This document shows positions 44,539 to 52,399 of a stretch of DNA of 64,000 nucleotides, in pieces (the first letter of the stretch is position 1; each line of letters opens with the position of its first letter). The translations under genes were made by a program, and so were the position numbers. The DNA lies in the NCBI GenBank assembly GCA_020859985.1, contig JAJBVD010000083.1:1-64000 (forward strand). The letters run 5' to 3'. Source of the DNA: Clostridiales bacterium. GTDB taxonomy: Bacteria > Bacillota > Clostridia > Lachnospirales > Lachnospiraceae. The notes below the pieces were generated by a model, which saw only the letters and a program-made list of their open reading frames with translations, was not told where the DNA came from and did not search any database.

Positions 44539-46641
44539 TTACTGCGCCAGCAGCATCAGGATCTCGTTGCTTCTGGAGATAAACTTCGTCATTTCTTCCG
44601 GCTGCAGCGGTTTGTGCGCGATCATGGCCAGATCGTAAAGCTGTTCGCAGATCATCGGTACCTTGTCGGAGTCCTTGTTTGCTGCGACATACTGCACCAG
44701 TTTATTGTTCGCGTTCAGCACCAGAGTTTCTTCTCCGCCGAACATCGAAGGATCCATGCCGTACATATTGTACATCTTCATCATTTCCTGCATCCGGCGG
44801 CTCTCCTCGGAGAGGGTGATCATAGAGGAAATGTTCGCGTTTTTGAGCTTCTCGACCTTAACGTCGAGCTTTTCCCTGCCGAGCGCTTTGCGGAACACCT
44901 CAGTCAGAGTATCTGTAGTCTCTTTCAGCTCATCCGCATCGGTTTCTTCCTTCACAGTCTCCGTGACATCCGCGTCAATGCGCTCAAATTTCACTTTCTC
45001 GTTGATCTGCTCAATATGCGAGATAAACGGTGTATCAATGTTGTGCTTTAGGATAACTGCATTCAGGCCTGATTCACGGAACATGTTGATGTACTGGCTC
45101 TGCTGTACCTCATCTGTTACGTAGTAGATCGTCGTTTTTTCCGGCTCTTTCTCCTCGTCAGCATCTTCATCCACGGTTTCATCCACTGTCTCGTCAGCAC
45201 TCTCCGCGGACGCGTCGTTTTCAGAGGCCTCTGCACTTTCTGCAGCTGCCTTTGCGTCCTCGGCCGCTTTCAGCAGATCCTCCAGCTTCTGGTACTTTCC
45301 GTCGATGTCCTTATAGAGGATGTAGTCGTTCATCTTCTCGCTGAATTTGCTGTCCTTGATGCAGCCATATTTGATGAACGGGCTGATGTCGTCCCAGTAT
45401 TTCTCATAGGATTCGCGGTCTGTTTTGCACATGCCGGTCAGCTTATCCGCGACCTTCTTGGTGATATAATCGGAAATCTTCTTTACAAAGCCGTCATTCT
45501 GCAGCGCGCTTCTGGAAACGTTCAGAGGCAGGTCCGGGCAGTCGATGACACCCTTTAAGAGCATCAGGAATTCCGGAATGACTTCCTTAATATTATCCGC
45601 GATGAATACCTGGTTGTTGTAGAGCTTGATCGTACCCTCAATAGAATCATACTCCGTATTGATCTTCGGGAAATAGAGGATACCCTTTAAGTTAAACGGA
45701 TAGTCCATGTTGAGGTGGATCCAGAACAGCGGCTCCTTGTAATCCTGGAAAACCTTGCGGTAGAAGTCCTTGTATTCCTCCGCCGTGCAGTCGTTCGGAT
45801 GCTTGGTCCACAGCGGATTGGTATCGCTTAAGGAAACCGGACGCTTGTTGATCTTCACACGCTCACGGGCCGGAGAAACCTCAACGGTCTCTTTTTCGCC
45901 GTTCTCATTTTCCTTCTCCTCGGTCTTCGCGTCCTCATGGATGTGCTCAACGACAACATCGTCCTCACGAAGCTCGCTCTCGTCGATCGTCTCGTATTCC
46001 TGCTCGGCGTTCGCTTTGGAAAGGAAGATCTGTACCGGCATGAAAGAGCAGTATTTCTCAATCACTTCACGCATGCGGTACTCATTCGCGAACTCCAGGC
46101 AATCCTCATTTAAGAACAGAGTAATTTCCGTGCCGACCTCCGTGCGCGTTCCTTCGTCCATGGTATACTCGGTACCGCCGTCACATTCCCAGTGCACCGG
46201 CTTCGCATCCTTCTGATAAGAAAGGGTATCAATGTGTACTTCATCCGCTACCATGAACGCGGAATAGAAGCCGAGACCGAAATGACCGATGATCTCATCG
46301 TTCGTTGTCTTATCTTTATACTTTTCTACGAAATCAATCGCGCCTGAAAATGCGATCTGCGTGATGTACTCCTCGACCTCGTCTGCTGTCATGCCGAGAC
46401 CGGAATCAATGAACTTCAGTGTTTTCTCTTCCGGGTTTACGATCACTTGAATTCTCTTTTTATAGTCCTCCGGGAACGTGTAGTCACCCATGACTTCCAG
46501 CTTCTGCAGCTTCGTGATCGCGTCGCAGCCGTTGGAGATCATCTCACGCACAAAGATGTCGTGGTCCGAATACAGCCACTTTTTGATGATTGGGAAAATG
46601 TTCTCACTGTTGATAGAAAGACTTCCTGTTTTCTTACTCAT
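44539..46641 (-). CDS. htpG: Hsp90-family chaperone HtpG
   Basis: A 700-residue bacterial Hsp90. The ATP domain is intact (ELISNxxDA equivalent EMISNGCDAITKLQ, DSGLGMTADEV, GHFGLGFYSAFMVAD), followed by middle-domain SDTNPLWTKHP and LPLNVSRSALQND. It is about 70 residues longer than the usual 610-640. There are two acidic inserts: one between N and M domains (about residues 230-275, HEDAKTEEKENENGEKETVE) and one near 470-520 (ASAESADETVDETVDEDADE). Charged linkers are a eukaryotic Hsp90 trait. A CIRCE element and consensus promoter upstream show HrcA heat-shock control. It is monocistronic, with its own terminator. Confidence 0.96.
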   Translation of the reverse strand: MSKKTGSLSINSENIFPIIKKWLYSDHDIFVREMISNGCDAITKLQKLEVMGDYTFPEDYKKRIQVIVNPEEKTLKFIDSGLGMTADEVEEYITQIAFSGAIDFVEKYKDKTTNDEIIGHFGLGFYSAFMVADEVHIDTLSYQKDAKPVHWECDGGTEYTMDEGTRTEVGTEITLFLNEDCLEFANEYRMREVIEKYCSFMPVQIFLSKANAEQEYETIDESELREDDVVVEHIHEDAKTEEKENENGEKETVEVSPARERVKINKRPVSLSDTNPLWTKHPNDCTAEEYKDFYRKVFQDYKEPLFWIHLNMDYPFNLKGILYFPKINTEYDSIEGTIKLYNNQVFIADNIKEVIPEFLMLLKGVIDCPDLPLNVSRSALQNDGFVKKISDYITKKVADKLTGMCKTDRESYEKYWDDISPFIKYGCIKDSKFSEKMNDYILYKDIDGKYQKLEDLLKAAEDAKAAAESAEASENDASAESADETVDETVDEDADEEKEPEKTTIYYVTDEVQQSQYINMFRESGLNAVILKHNIDTPFISHIEQINEKVKFERIDADVTETVKEETDADELKETTDTLTEVFRKALGREKLDVKVEKLKNANISSMITLSEESRRMQEMMKMYNMYGMDPSMFGGEETLVLNANNKLVQYVAANKDSDKVPMICEQLYDLAMIAHKPLQPEEMTKFISRSNEILMLLAQ

Positions 46642-46684
46642 GAATTACCACTCCTTAGATTTTTAATTTGAAATAATGAATCAG

Positions 46685-46722
46685 GTAACGATTCAGGAGA
46701 GACAGCCGCCCTGAATCGTTAC
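46685..46722. repeat. GTAAC palindromic repeat, copy 4 (divergent)
   Basis: GTAACGATTCAGG (46685-46697) is perfectly complementary to CCTGAATCGTTAC (46710-46722). It lies in the long htpG 5' untranslated region, and starts like the 35931 and 41958 copies. Confidence 0.75.
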
Positions 46723-46785
46723 GATATTTGCGGTTATCGTGTGGAGAACCGGCGAAAAATATGGCCTTCCACAAAAACTGAACAC

Positions 46786-46814
46786 ATGATAATACCATAA
46801 GAAAGAAATGTCAA
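46786..46814 (-). promoter_or_regulatory. htpG promoter
   Basis: Minus strand TTGACA (46814-46809), 17-nt spacer, TATCAT (46791-46786). The CIRCE element lies 7 nt upstream of the -35. The untranslated leader would be about 140 nt. Confidence 0.8.
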
Positions 46815-46821
46815 GAAAAAA

Positions 46822-46848
46822 TTAGCACTCATTTTTGATGAGTGCTAA
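46822..46848. promoter_or_regulatory. CIRCE element (HrcA operator)
   Basis: TTAGCACTC (46822-46830), 9 nt, GAGTGCTAA (46840-46848): a perfect CIRCE inverted repeat. HrcA binding here represses htpG at normal temperature. The divergent DUF5721 gene ends nearby, so htpG is the target. Confidence 0.97.
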
Positions 46849-46916
46849 CAAAACTTTGCCGATATATCAAAAACCAACAGATCCGGGGAAAGGAGCATCG
46901 TCAGGAAAATGCCGTC

Positions 46917-47417
46917 TTACACGAGAAATGGAATCTGCTCACGCCGGAAGAATTTTTCCAGCATTTCATCCCAGGCATGCTCCAGTGTCTTATCCAATGT
47001 GAAAACCTTCATGGAGACACCGCTGACACAGGTGATTGCTTTTCCGTCGAAATGAATATTCAGAAAAAGACCGTCCACCTGATCCGTGCTGATGCTGAGT
47101 CCGTTCTGCATGATCAGTTTCCCGATATTGTGCGGAGCGAGCCGGAAGACGATGCGAAATTTCAACGGCGTATTTTTGCCTTTGGTCAGCTCAAAAAAGA
47201 AAGGGCGCACGCGCCGCCACAGGGTATAGCCGGAATCTTCTGCGCCAAGCTGTTCTGCTTCAGCTGTGCCCAGATATTCCGGGTGAAAAACACCGTCAAT
47301 CTGAAACGCGGCAAATGTCGTGATGGAAGCTTCCGAGAGCAGGAACGTGTCAAATGTGTCGTTGGTCAGAAGCTTTTTCATAAAGCCAAGATTATCTTGA
47401 ATCTGAAAAGAACGCAA
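46917..47417 (-). CDS. DUF5721 family protein
   Basis: A 166-residue soluble protein of the DUF5721 type found in Lachnospiraceae. Seen: LLTNDTFDTFLLSEASITTF, FQIDGVFHPEYLG, WRRVRPFFFELTKGKNTPLK and FRLAPHNIGKLI. No catalytic motif or function is known. It ends 70 nt before the CIRCE element, so both share the strand with htpG, but the htpG promoter is separate. The plus-strand frame over it is a shadow. Confidence 0.78.
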   Translation of the reverse strand: MRSFQIQDNLGFMKKLLTNDTFDTFLLSEASITTFAAFQIDGVFHPEYLGTAEAEQLGAEDSGYTLWRRVRPFFFELTKGKNTPLKFRIVFRLAPHNIGKLIMQNGLSISTDQVDGLFLNIHFDGKAITCVSGVSMKVFTLDKTLEHAWDEMLEKFFRREQIPFLV

Positions 47418-47554
47418 GAGAAGGCCCTCCTTATTTCAAAAGCTGTATTTTATTATACATGAAAGCGTATCAGAGGTGCAACTATGGATTTTGAGTTTCT
47501 GAAAATAATATGAAAAATATGCAAAACCCCCTTTCCAAGTGACTGTGAATATGG

Positions 47555-47597
47555 TATAGTATTGGCAATAACGATGTAGACTCAAAAACTACATCGT
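47555..47597 (+). promoter_or_regulatory. DegV gene promoter with palindromic operator
   Basis: TATAGT (47555-47560) is a likely -10. Just after the expected start is a perfect inverted repeat ACGATGTAG (47571-47579), 9 nt, CTACATCGT (47589-47597). Its spacing fits a repressor operator or a stabilising hairpin at the 5' end. Confidence 0.5.
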
Positions 47598-47657
47598 AAA
47601 ATAATTAAAAACAGATTGAAACAAATAGAGTTATCATTGAATTATCGGAGGTTTGCT

Positions 47658-48497
47658 ATGGATTATGTGATCGTGATGGACAGCTGTGGGGAACGCACAG
47701 AGGAAATGCGGGCGGACGAGCGAATCATATCTGCCCCGCTTACGATGCAGGTGGATGAATATTCATTTGTGGATGACGACAGCTTTGACCAGGCTGATTT
47801 TCTGAAAAAGATTGCCGCGAGCCCAAATTGCCCGAAGTCAGCCTGCCCTTCACCGGATTATTATAAGAAGGCGTTCGAAAGAGCGGAAAAACGTGCGTAC
47901 GCTGTGACGCTTTCCGCGGAGCTCAGCGGCTCATGCAACAGCGCGGTGCTTGCGAGAGATCTGTTGGAAGAGGAAGGCTCCTCTCTTCAGGTTCATGTGT
48001 TTAATTCCCGCTCTGCGTCGGTTGGTGAGACACTGATCACGGCGAAGATTCAGGAGTGTGAGGAGGCCGGGATGTCGTTTGAGGAGCTTGTGGAGACGGT
48101 AGAGGCCTATATTGACGGCCAGAATACCTACTTTGTGCTGGAGAATCTTGAGACGCTTCGCAAGAACGGCCGTCTAAGCAATCTCAAAGCGTTTTTCGCG
48201 TCTGCTCTGCGCATCAAGCCGGTCTGTGGTGCATCGCCGGAGGGGACGATCATTCAGCTTGATCAGGCGCGCGGGATCAATAAAGCACTGGTGAAGATGG
48301 TAGATTATATTGTAGATCAGGTCGAAAATCCGGCAGAGAAAATTCTGGCCCTGTCGCATTGCAATTGCCCGGAACGCGGCCGCATGGTGCTGGACGCGAT
48401 TACGAAACGCATCAAGGTTAAGGGTGTTATTCTCCTTGATACAGCCGGGATTTCAACAATGTACGCCAACGATGGCGGGATTATTGTAGTCATATAA
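47658..48497 (+). CDS. DegV family fatty-acid-binding protein
   Basis: A 279-residue DegV (FakB-type) protein; such proteins bind a fatty acid and present it to the kinase FakA. Seen: VIVMDSCGE near the N terminus, the fatty-acid binding and phosphate contact SACPSPDYYKKAFE, TLSAELSGSCNSA (about residues 85-97), NSRSAS (about 115), and the LENLETLRKNGRLSNLKAF stretch (about 157-175). ATG 47658 with GGAGG (47647-47651) is chosen; the open extension to 47616 has no site. No fakA is adjacent. Confidence 0.92.
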   Translation: MDYVIVMDSCGERTEEMRADERIISAPLTMQVDEYSFVDDDSFDQADFLKKIAASPNCPKSACPSPDYYKKAFERAEKRAYAVTLSAELSGSCNSAVLARDLLEEEGSSLQVHVFNSRSASVGETLITAKIQECEEAGMSFEELVETVEAYIDGQNTYFVLENLETLRKNGRLSNLKAFFASALRIKPVCGASPEGTIIQLDQARGINKALVKMVDYIVDQVENPAEKILALSHCNCPERGRMVLDAITKRIKVKGVILLDTAGISTMYANDGGIIVVI

Positions 48498-48687
48498 TGA
48501 TTGTGGGAATATGAAGCGCGTAGCATTCCGTAGTATCATCAGTTTTGATTATGGTTTGTGATTATGTTTCGGTAATGCGCGGGAGTGCGGCAAAAAAAGG
48601 TTGCACTTTCTCTGAAATCGTGTATACTTAAGAAAGATGGGCGCCGAAAGAAAGAACGGCGCAGTACAGGTAAAGGAGAGACATATC

Positions 48688-48945
48688 ATGAGCCAGGCAA
48701 AGGTTGATCGTTATAAGGAAGAGAAGAAGAATCGCGCAAAGATTATCAAAAAAGAAAAACGCCAGTGGATGCTGACGAAGGCGGTAGGAGTATTGGTAGC
48801 CGTATTGGTGGTTGCATGGGTAGGTTTTTCTGTTTATAATTATACCGGCACGACGGAAGAGACGACGACGGTGGAGTTGCCGACTTACACGGTAGATACA
48901 GCGGCGTTGGATGATTATCTTACCGCATTGTCTGCAGAGGAATGA
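48688..48945 (+). CDS. Hypothetical single-pass membrane protein
   Basis: An 85-residue protein with a strongly basic N terminus (about residues 5-28), one helix (AVGVLVAVLVVAWVGFSVY) and an extracytoplasmic Thr/Glu-rich tail ending TALSAEE. The start is fixed by AAAGGAGAG upstream. No family is recognised. A strong terminator follows after 17 nt, so it ends a transcript. Confidence 0.65.
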   Translation: MSQAKVDRYKEEKKNRAKIIKKEKRQWMLTKAVGVLVAVLVVAWVGFSVYNYTGTTEETTTVELPTYTVDTAALDDYLTALSAEE

Positions 48946-48962
48946 TCAGGAGTGAGTTGACG

Positions 48963-48995
48963 GCCGGCAGTGGGATTTCCACTGCCGGCTTTTTT
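48963..48995 (+). terminator. Terminator
   Basis: GCCGGCAGTGG (48963-48973) pairs with CCACTGCCGGC (48979-48989), followed by TTTTTT. Confidence 0.9.
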
Positions 48996-49086
48996 GCCTT
49001 ATAGGAAGATTCGTTTCTATAAAGCAAAAAACGGCTCCGCAGGATGCGCCAAGGCGCATTCTTTTTACGTTCCGGGGATCCGGTTG

Positions 49087-49287
49087 TCAGCAGCCGCAGC
49101 CTCCGCCGCAAAGAGAGTTGCCGCCGCAGCAGCACAGAAGGATGATTGCCCAGAGACAGGTATTATCCGACCCGAAGGAGTTGCCGCATCCGTTTCCGCT
49201 AAAAAGAATCAGAAGGATGAGAATCCACAGGATAGAGTTTCCGCTGTCACATCCGCATCCACAGTTTGTAGCTGCCAAATCACTCAT
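49087..49287 (-). CDS. Cys/Gly-rich hydrophobic peptide ('HCB protein 13'-like)
   Basis: A 66-residue minus-strand protein with 13 or so cysteines: MSDLAATNCGCGCDSGNSIL, a hydrophobic WILILLILF, then more Cys/Gly clusters and a second LWAIILLCCC. Lachnospiraceae genomes carry such genes under the name 'chorion class high-cysteine HCB protein 13'; that name reflects composition, not function. GGAGG lies before the ATG. A spore-surface or membrane-associated role is possible, in a neighbourhood with a Csp-like protease, but this is a guess. Confidence 0.7.
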   Translation of the reverse strand: MSDLAATNCGCGCDSGNSILWILILLILFSGNGCGNSFGSDNTCLWAIILLCCCGGNSLCGGGCGC

Positions 49288-49370
49288 TTCGTAGTCCTCC
49301 GAAGATTGATTTTACATTGTATCATATGTTCTGAAATCAAAGATGTGACAGAAAAAATGAAAGACTCATC

Positions 49371-49397
49371 GTAACTGTTCAGTACCTTCACAGTTAC
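49371..49397. repeat. GTAAC palindromic repeat, copy 5 (inverted)
   Basis: The exact reverse complement of the 27-nt unit at 18551-18577, placed 7 nt beyond the protease stop. Confidence 0.85.
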
Positions 49398-49404
49398 GAC
49401 TCAC

Positions 49405-51288
49405 CTATCTTCCCAGAAAGGATTGAAATACATTCGAGACATTCATCACTCCGTATCCCCATGACTGGTCTGGCAGTGACTGGTTATTCTTTATCAGTGT
49501 TCCCCGTAAAAAGAGATTTTTGATGTCTTCTGCGGAAAAATAGCGCGGCGGTTCCTGCATCAGACCGCTTTCCAGAAGCAGGGCGGCAGCGCCGGCAGTG
49601 AGAGCAGAGGCAGCGCAGGAGCCGGTAATGGAGGAGTAGCTGCCGCCAACAGCAGGACAGGACAGGCGAACACCTGGAGAGACGAAATCCGGTTTCACCA
49701 GACCATTACGGGTATAGCCGCGGCCGGAGTATGGATAAAGACTGTTCTCATAAGCATTCCATGAACCGACGGAGAGTACGGACGGCGCGCAGGATGGGAC
49801 CACCAGTGTCGTGTCCGCATCCGGGGAAGTAAAACGGATACCCGGATCGACAAGGCCGCTGATGGGAAGCCATATATGAAACTTTTTGGCACCGATGACA
49901 TCATCGATCGCAATGATGTCATTGCCTGATATTTCCTGAAGTGACGGAAAGCCGGAGCTGTAGGTATCATCGGATGCGGAGTCAGCAGGAGCAACGTGAA
50001 TCTTCCAGATGCCGGGTGTCGGGTCAAGAAAACGAAGCAGAATCACTCGTGAGAGAAAGGGCGCTCCGGTAAGTGCTCCGGTAAGGATGATCCGACTGCG
50101 TTCCAGAAGGAAAGAAAAGTCTCTCGATGCACCAACGTCAGGGAGAATGGGGGGAAAAGTTTCACCGAGCGGGGAGGTGAAGCCCAATGCGCAGGGCACG
50201 GGGGAATCTGTCCAGAATTCGATGGAGAATCCGGCAGAAGCCTGATCGACCAGAAGCTCGATATCTGCCGTTGCTCCTGAACCGGGATCTGGAAGCTGCC
50301 CGGAAACGTGATGAGCGAGTCCTGTTTCATTTCCGGTTCCGGCAACTGCACATACTCCGGGAATCATAGAAGCGGTTTCCAGCACATTCTCAAGAGGAGT
50401 ATTTCCGGTATGTCCGCCCTGATTTGTGCCGAGAGAAAGGCAGATTACGAGCGGCATTTCGAGCTGTTCTGCACAGTCGATCAGATAACGGATGCCCACC
50501 ATCAGATCGTCTTCCTGATATGCGACAGCATCGTCGGGAATCCGAAAATAGTCCCGGAGGTATTGCTTGGCTGGCTTGAGTTTCACAAATGCGATAGCGC
50601 TCTCCGGTGCGGCTCCTGTAAATCCTTCGCCCGCATCCGGGCTGCCGCAGGCAATGCCTGCTACAGCGGTGCCGTGTCCGGTCGAGTCTGTCCGGGGTAC
50701 GGGAGGGGATGCGTTATTCTCAGATAAACTTTCGGAGCTATCCGGGGAAAAGAGGGGTGCTGTTTCGTTTAAAAGAGGCGGGCCGGAAAAGAGAGCCCGA
50801 TTGATGTCTTCTTTTGTATATTCAGTTCCATAGAAGATTCCGTTTGGCGGCGTGCCGCGCGTATCCCCCTGATCCCAGAGCCGTACGATACGTGTTGTGC
50901 CATCCGGGCTGCGAAAGGCCGGATGTGTGTAGTCTATGCCGGAATCAAGAAATCCTGTAAGGATGCCTTTCCCGGAGAGTTCCAGAAAAGGCTGGATCCG
51001 TACAGACAGAATACCTGTTGCCTCAAGACTCACAACATTGATTTCAGTGAATAATTTGGGAACAGAAGAGTAGCCTGCTTCCTCGACAGTAGAAAGCTGT
51101 TCGGAAAGAGGAACATAGAAAATGGAATACTGTTCATTGACTGCTTGCGAGACAGTGGGTAGATCTGAATTTATCCGGTTGACCAGTCGAGAAGCAGAAA
51201 GCGGGAAAGCCGTGTCCTCGAAGGGCATCCGGATAATAATATCAGAATAATCCTCCAGAAGCGCCGGAAATATGGCATTAGAATTCAT
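49405..51288 (-). CDS. Csp-like subtilase with Cys at the catalytic Ser position
   Basis: A 627-residue S8-family protein of the clostridial Csp type, which relay germinant signals to SleC. Asp (GFLDSGIDYTHPAF, about residues 135) and His (DSTGHGTAVAGIA, about 210) are intact, together with NETG. The Ser motif, normally GTSxAA, reads ITGSCAASALTAGAAALLLE, so the codon at 49615-49617 is TGC (Cys). Csp families include catalytically dead members, so this may be a pseudoprotease or a Cys variant. ATG 51288 is chosen with AGGGAG 5 nt upstream; the frame extends to 51306. It is a single gene with no csp or sleC partners nearby. Confidence 0.85.
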   Translation of the reverse strand: MNSNAIFPALLEDYSDIIIRMPFEDTAFPLSASRLVNRINSDLPTVSQAVNEQYSIFYVPLSEQLSTVEEAGYSSVPKLFTEINVVSLEATGILSVRIQPFLELSGKGILTGFLDSGIDYTHPAFRSPDGTTRIVRLWDQGDTRGTPPNGIFYGTEYTKEDINRALFSGPPLLNETAPLFSPDSSESLSENNASPPVPRTDSTGHGTAVAGIACGSPDAGEGFTGAAPESAIAFVKLKPAKQYLRDYFRIPDDAVAYQEDDLMVGIRYLIDCAEQLEMPLVICLSLGTNQGGHTGNTPLENVLETASMIPGVCAVAGTGNETGLAHHVSGQLPDPGSGATADIELLVDQASAGFSIEFWTDSPVPCALGFTSPLGETFPPILPDVGASRDFSFLLERSRIILTGALTGAPFLSRVILLRFLDPTPGIWKIHVAPADSASDDTYSSGFPSLQEISGNDIIAIDDVIGAKKFHIWLPISGLVDPGIRFTSPDADTTLVVPSCAPSVLSVGSWNAYENSLYPYSGRGYTRNGLVKPDFVSPGVRLSCPAVGGSYSSITGSCAASALTAGAAALLLESGLMQEPPRYFSAEDIKNLFLRGTLIKNNQSLPDQSWGYGVMNVSNVFQSFLGR

Positions 51289-51370
51289 GAAGGCTCCCTG
51301 CGGCAAAAGATAAGGCCGCGGATTGATTGTTTTAAAAATATATGAGACAGATAATGAAAATATGAAAAAA

Positions 51371-51757
51371 TCACGTCTCAGCAGGAGAAGAATTCAGATG
51401 GATATGTGACCGGATCGCGTCAAAGCTCTCGCGGCTGATCACATGTTCAATCTTGCAGGCGTCCTCAGTCGCGGTCGTTTCATTGACGCCGAGAGAGATC
51501 AGCCAGGAAGAAATCCATCTGTGGCGTTCATAGATTTCATCTGCGATGGCTTTGCCGGACTCAGTCAGATAAATATAGCCGGCATCTGTCACCGTAATAT
51601 GATTCTTCATACGCAGGTTTTTCATCGCAATGCTGACACTGGATTTTTTAAATCCGAGTTCCGTGGCAATATCGACAGAGCGAACCACAGGCAGACGTTC
51701 ACTCAATATAAGTATCGTTTCCAGATAGTTTTCCGCAGATTCATTTGTTGCACTCAT
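51371..51757 (-). CDS. DtxR/MntR-family metal-dependent repressor
   Basis: A 128-residue regulator with the N-terminal winged helix (YLETILILSERLPVVRSVDI, then ATELGFKKSSVSIAMKNLRM) and the metal-binding helix region (ERHRWISSWLISLGV and EDACKIEHVIS). It is short for DtxR, without the SH3-like third domain, which is typical of the clostridial group. It is divergent from feoA-feoA-feoB, so it probably represses the ferrous iron transporter under metal repletion. ATG 51757 gives a 7-nt distance to GAGG; the in-frame ATG 51763 overlaps that site. Confidence 0.87.
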   Translation of the reverse strand: MSATNESAENYLETILILSERLPVVRSVDIATELGFKKSSVSIAMKNLRMKNHITVTDAGYIYLTESGKAIADEIYERHRWISSWLISLGVNETTATEDACKIEHVISRESFDAIRSHIHLNSSPAET

Positions 51758-51815
51758 TTGCATACCTCACAATACAGAGATTCCGGTAACACCGTATTAC
51801 ATAATTACACCGCAA

Positions 51816-51840
51816 AGTAAAACGACTTACGTCGTTTACT
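51816..51840. repeat. AGTAAA palindrome, copy 2
   Basis: A 25-nt near-perfect palindrome with arms AGTAAAACGAC and GTCGTTTACT. It matches 26718-26742. It lies between the repressor gene and the feo promoter. Confidence 0.7.
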
Positions 51841-51944
51841 ATGAAATTTAGTATATCATCAAATCCCCAAACCGTAAAGAAATAATCTGAAAAATTTCCC
51901 GAACATTTCCCATATACAGGTCAGATTTTGTGCAAAAAAACTGC

Positions 51945-51976
51945 TTGACGTACGCATAATGTTAGAGTATACTAAC
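51945..51976 (+). promoter_or_regulatory. feo promoter with DtxR-type operator
   Basis: TTGACG (51945-51950), 17-nt spacer, TATACT (51968-51973). The perfect palindrome GTTAGAGTATACTAAC (51961-51976) covers the -10 and has the TTAG...CTAA form of DtxR/IdeR-type boxes. The divergent repressor is the natural ligand. Confidence 0.75.
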
Positions 51977-52072
51977 TAAAGGTTGAGAAGAACAACTTTA
52001 CTTTTGCGTGTGCGCCTGCACGAAGATATTATCAGAGAATAGCGCTGCGGGAGCCGGAAAGGGGACGATGAT

Positions 52073-52282
52073 ATGCCGCTTAGCATGGCAGCGACCGGAG
52101 AAGAGAACATTATCAGAAGAATCGGCGGAAAAGAGGAGACCAGACTTTTTCTGGAGAAGCTGGGATTTGTCGTGGGAAGTGTGGTCACGGTAATCTCCGA
52201 GGCCAGTGGGAACCTGATCGTGAACATCAAGGACTCCCGTGTTGCCATCGGCAAAGAGATGGCCAACCATATTCTGGTATAA
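52073..52282 (+). CDS. feoA: FeoA, first copy
   Basis: A 69-residue SH3-like cytoplasmic protein of the Feo system: IRRIGGKEETRLFLEKLGFV, then VGSVVTVISEASGNLIVNIK and the C-terminal IGKEMANHILV. FeoA assists FeoB in ferrous iron uptake. AAAGGGG lies before ATG 52073. It is the first gene after the promoter; a second FeoA follows after 117 nt. Confidence 0.92.
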   Translation: MPLSMAATGEENIIRRIGGKEETRLFLEKLGFVVGSVVTVISEASGNLIVNIKDSRVAIGKEMANHILV

Positions 52283-52399
52283 TACAGGTTCACTTATGCT
52301 TTACGTTTCTGACGCTGTGGAGTACACATTGGGAATCGGGCAGTGCAGGATAAAAGCAGTGGGTATATTTTTTGCCCGGAAAGGGAAAAGGAGGACATT

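Larger units (their letters stand above)
51758..52072. other. Divergent control region of the iron regulon
   Basis: No gene. It contains the AGTAAA palindrome (51816-51840), the feo promoter and operator (51945-51976) and a leader of about 100 nt before feoA. Confidence 0.75.

Noticed and set aside
46842-47462. 206-codon plus-strand frame near CIRCE
   Set aside because: Antisense shadow of the DUF5721 gene and begins inside the CIRCE element; no protein character.
18551-49397. CRISPR array
   Set aside because: The repeats are scattered single units kilobases apart, palindromic and without spacers; no cas gene is present.
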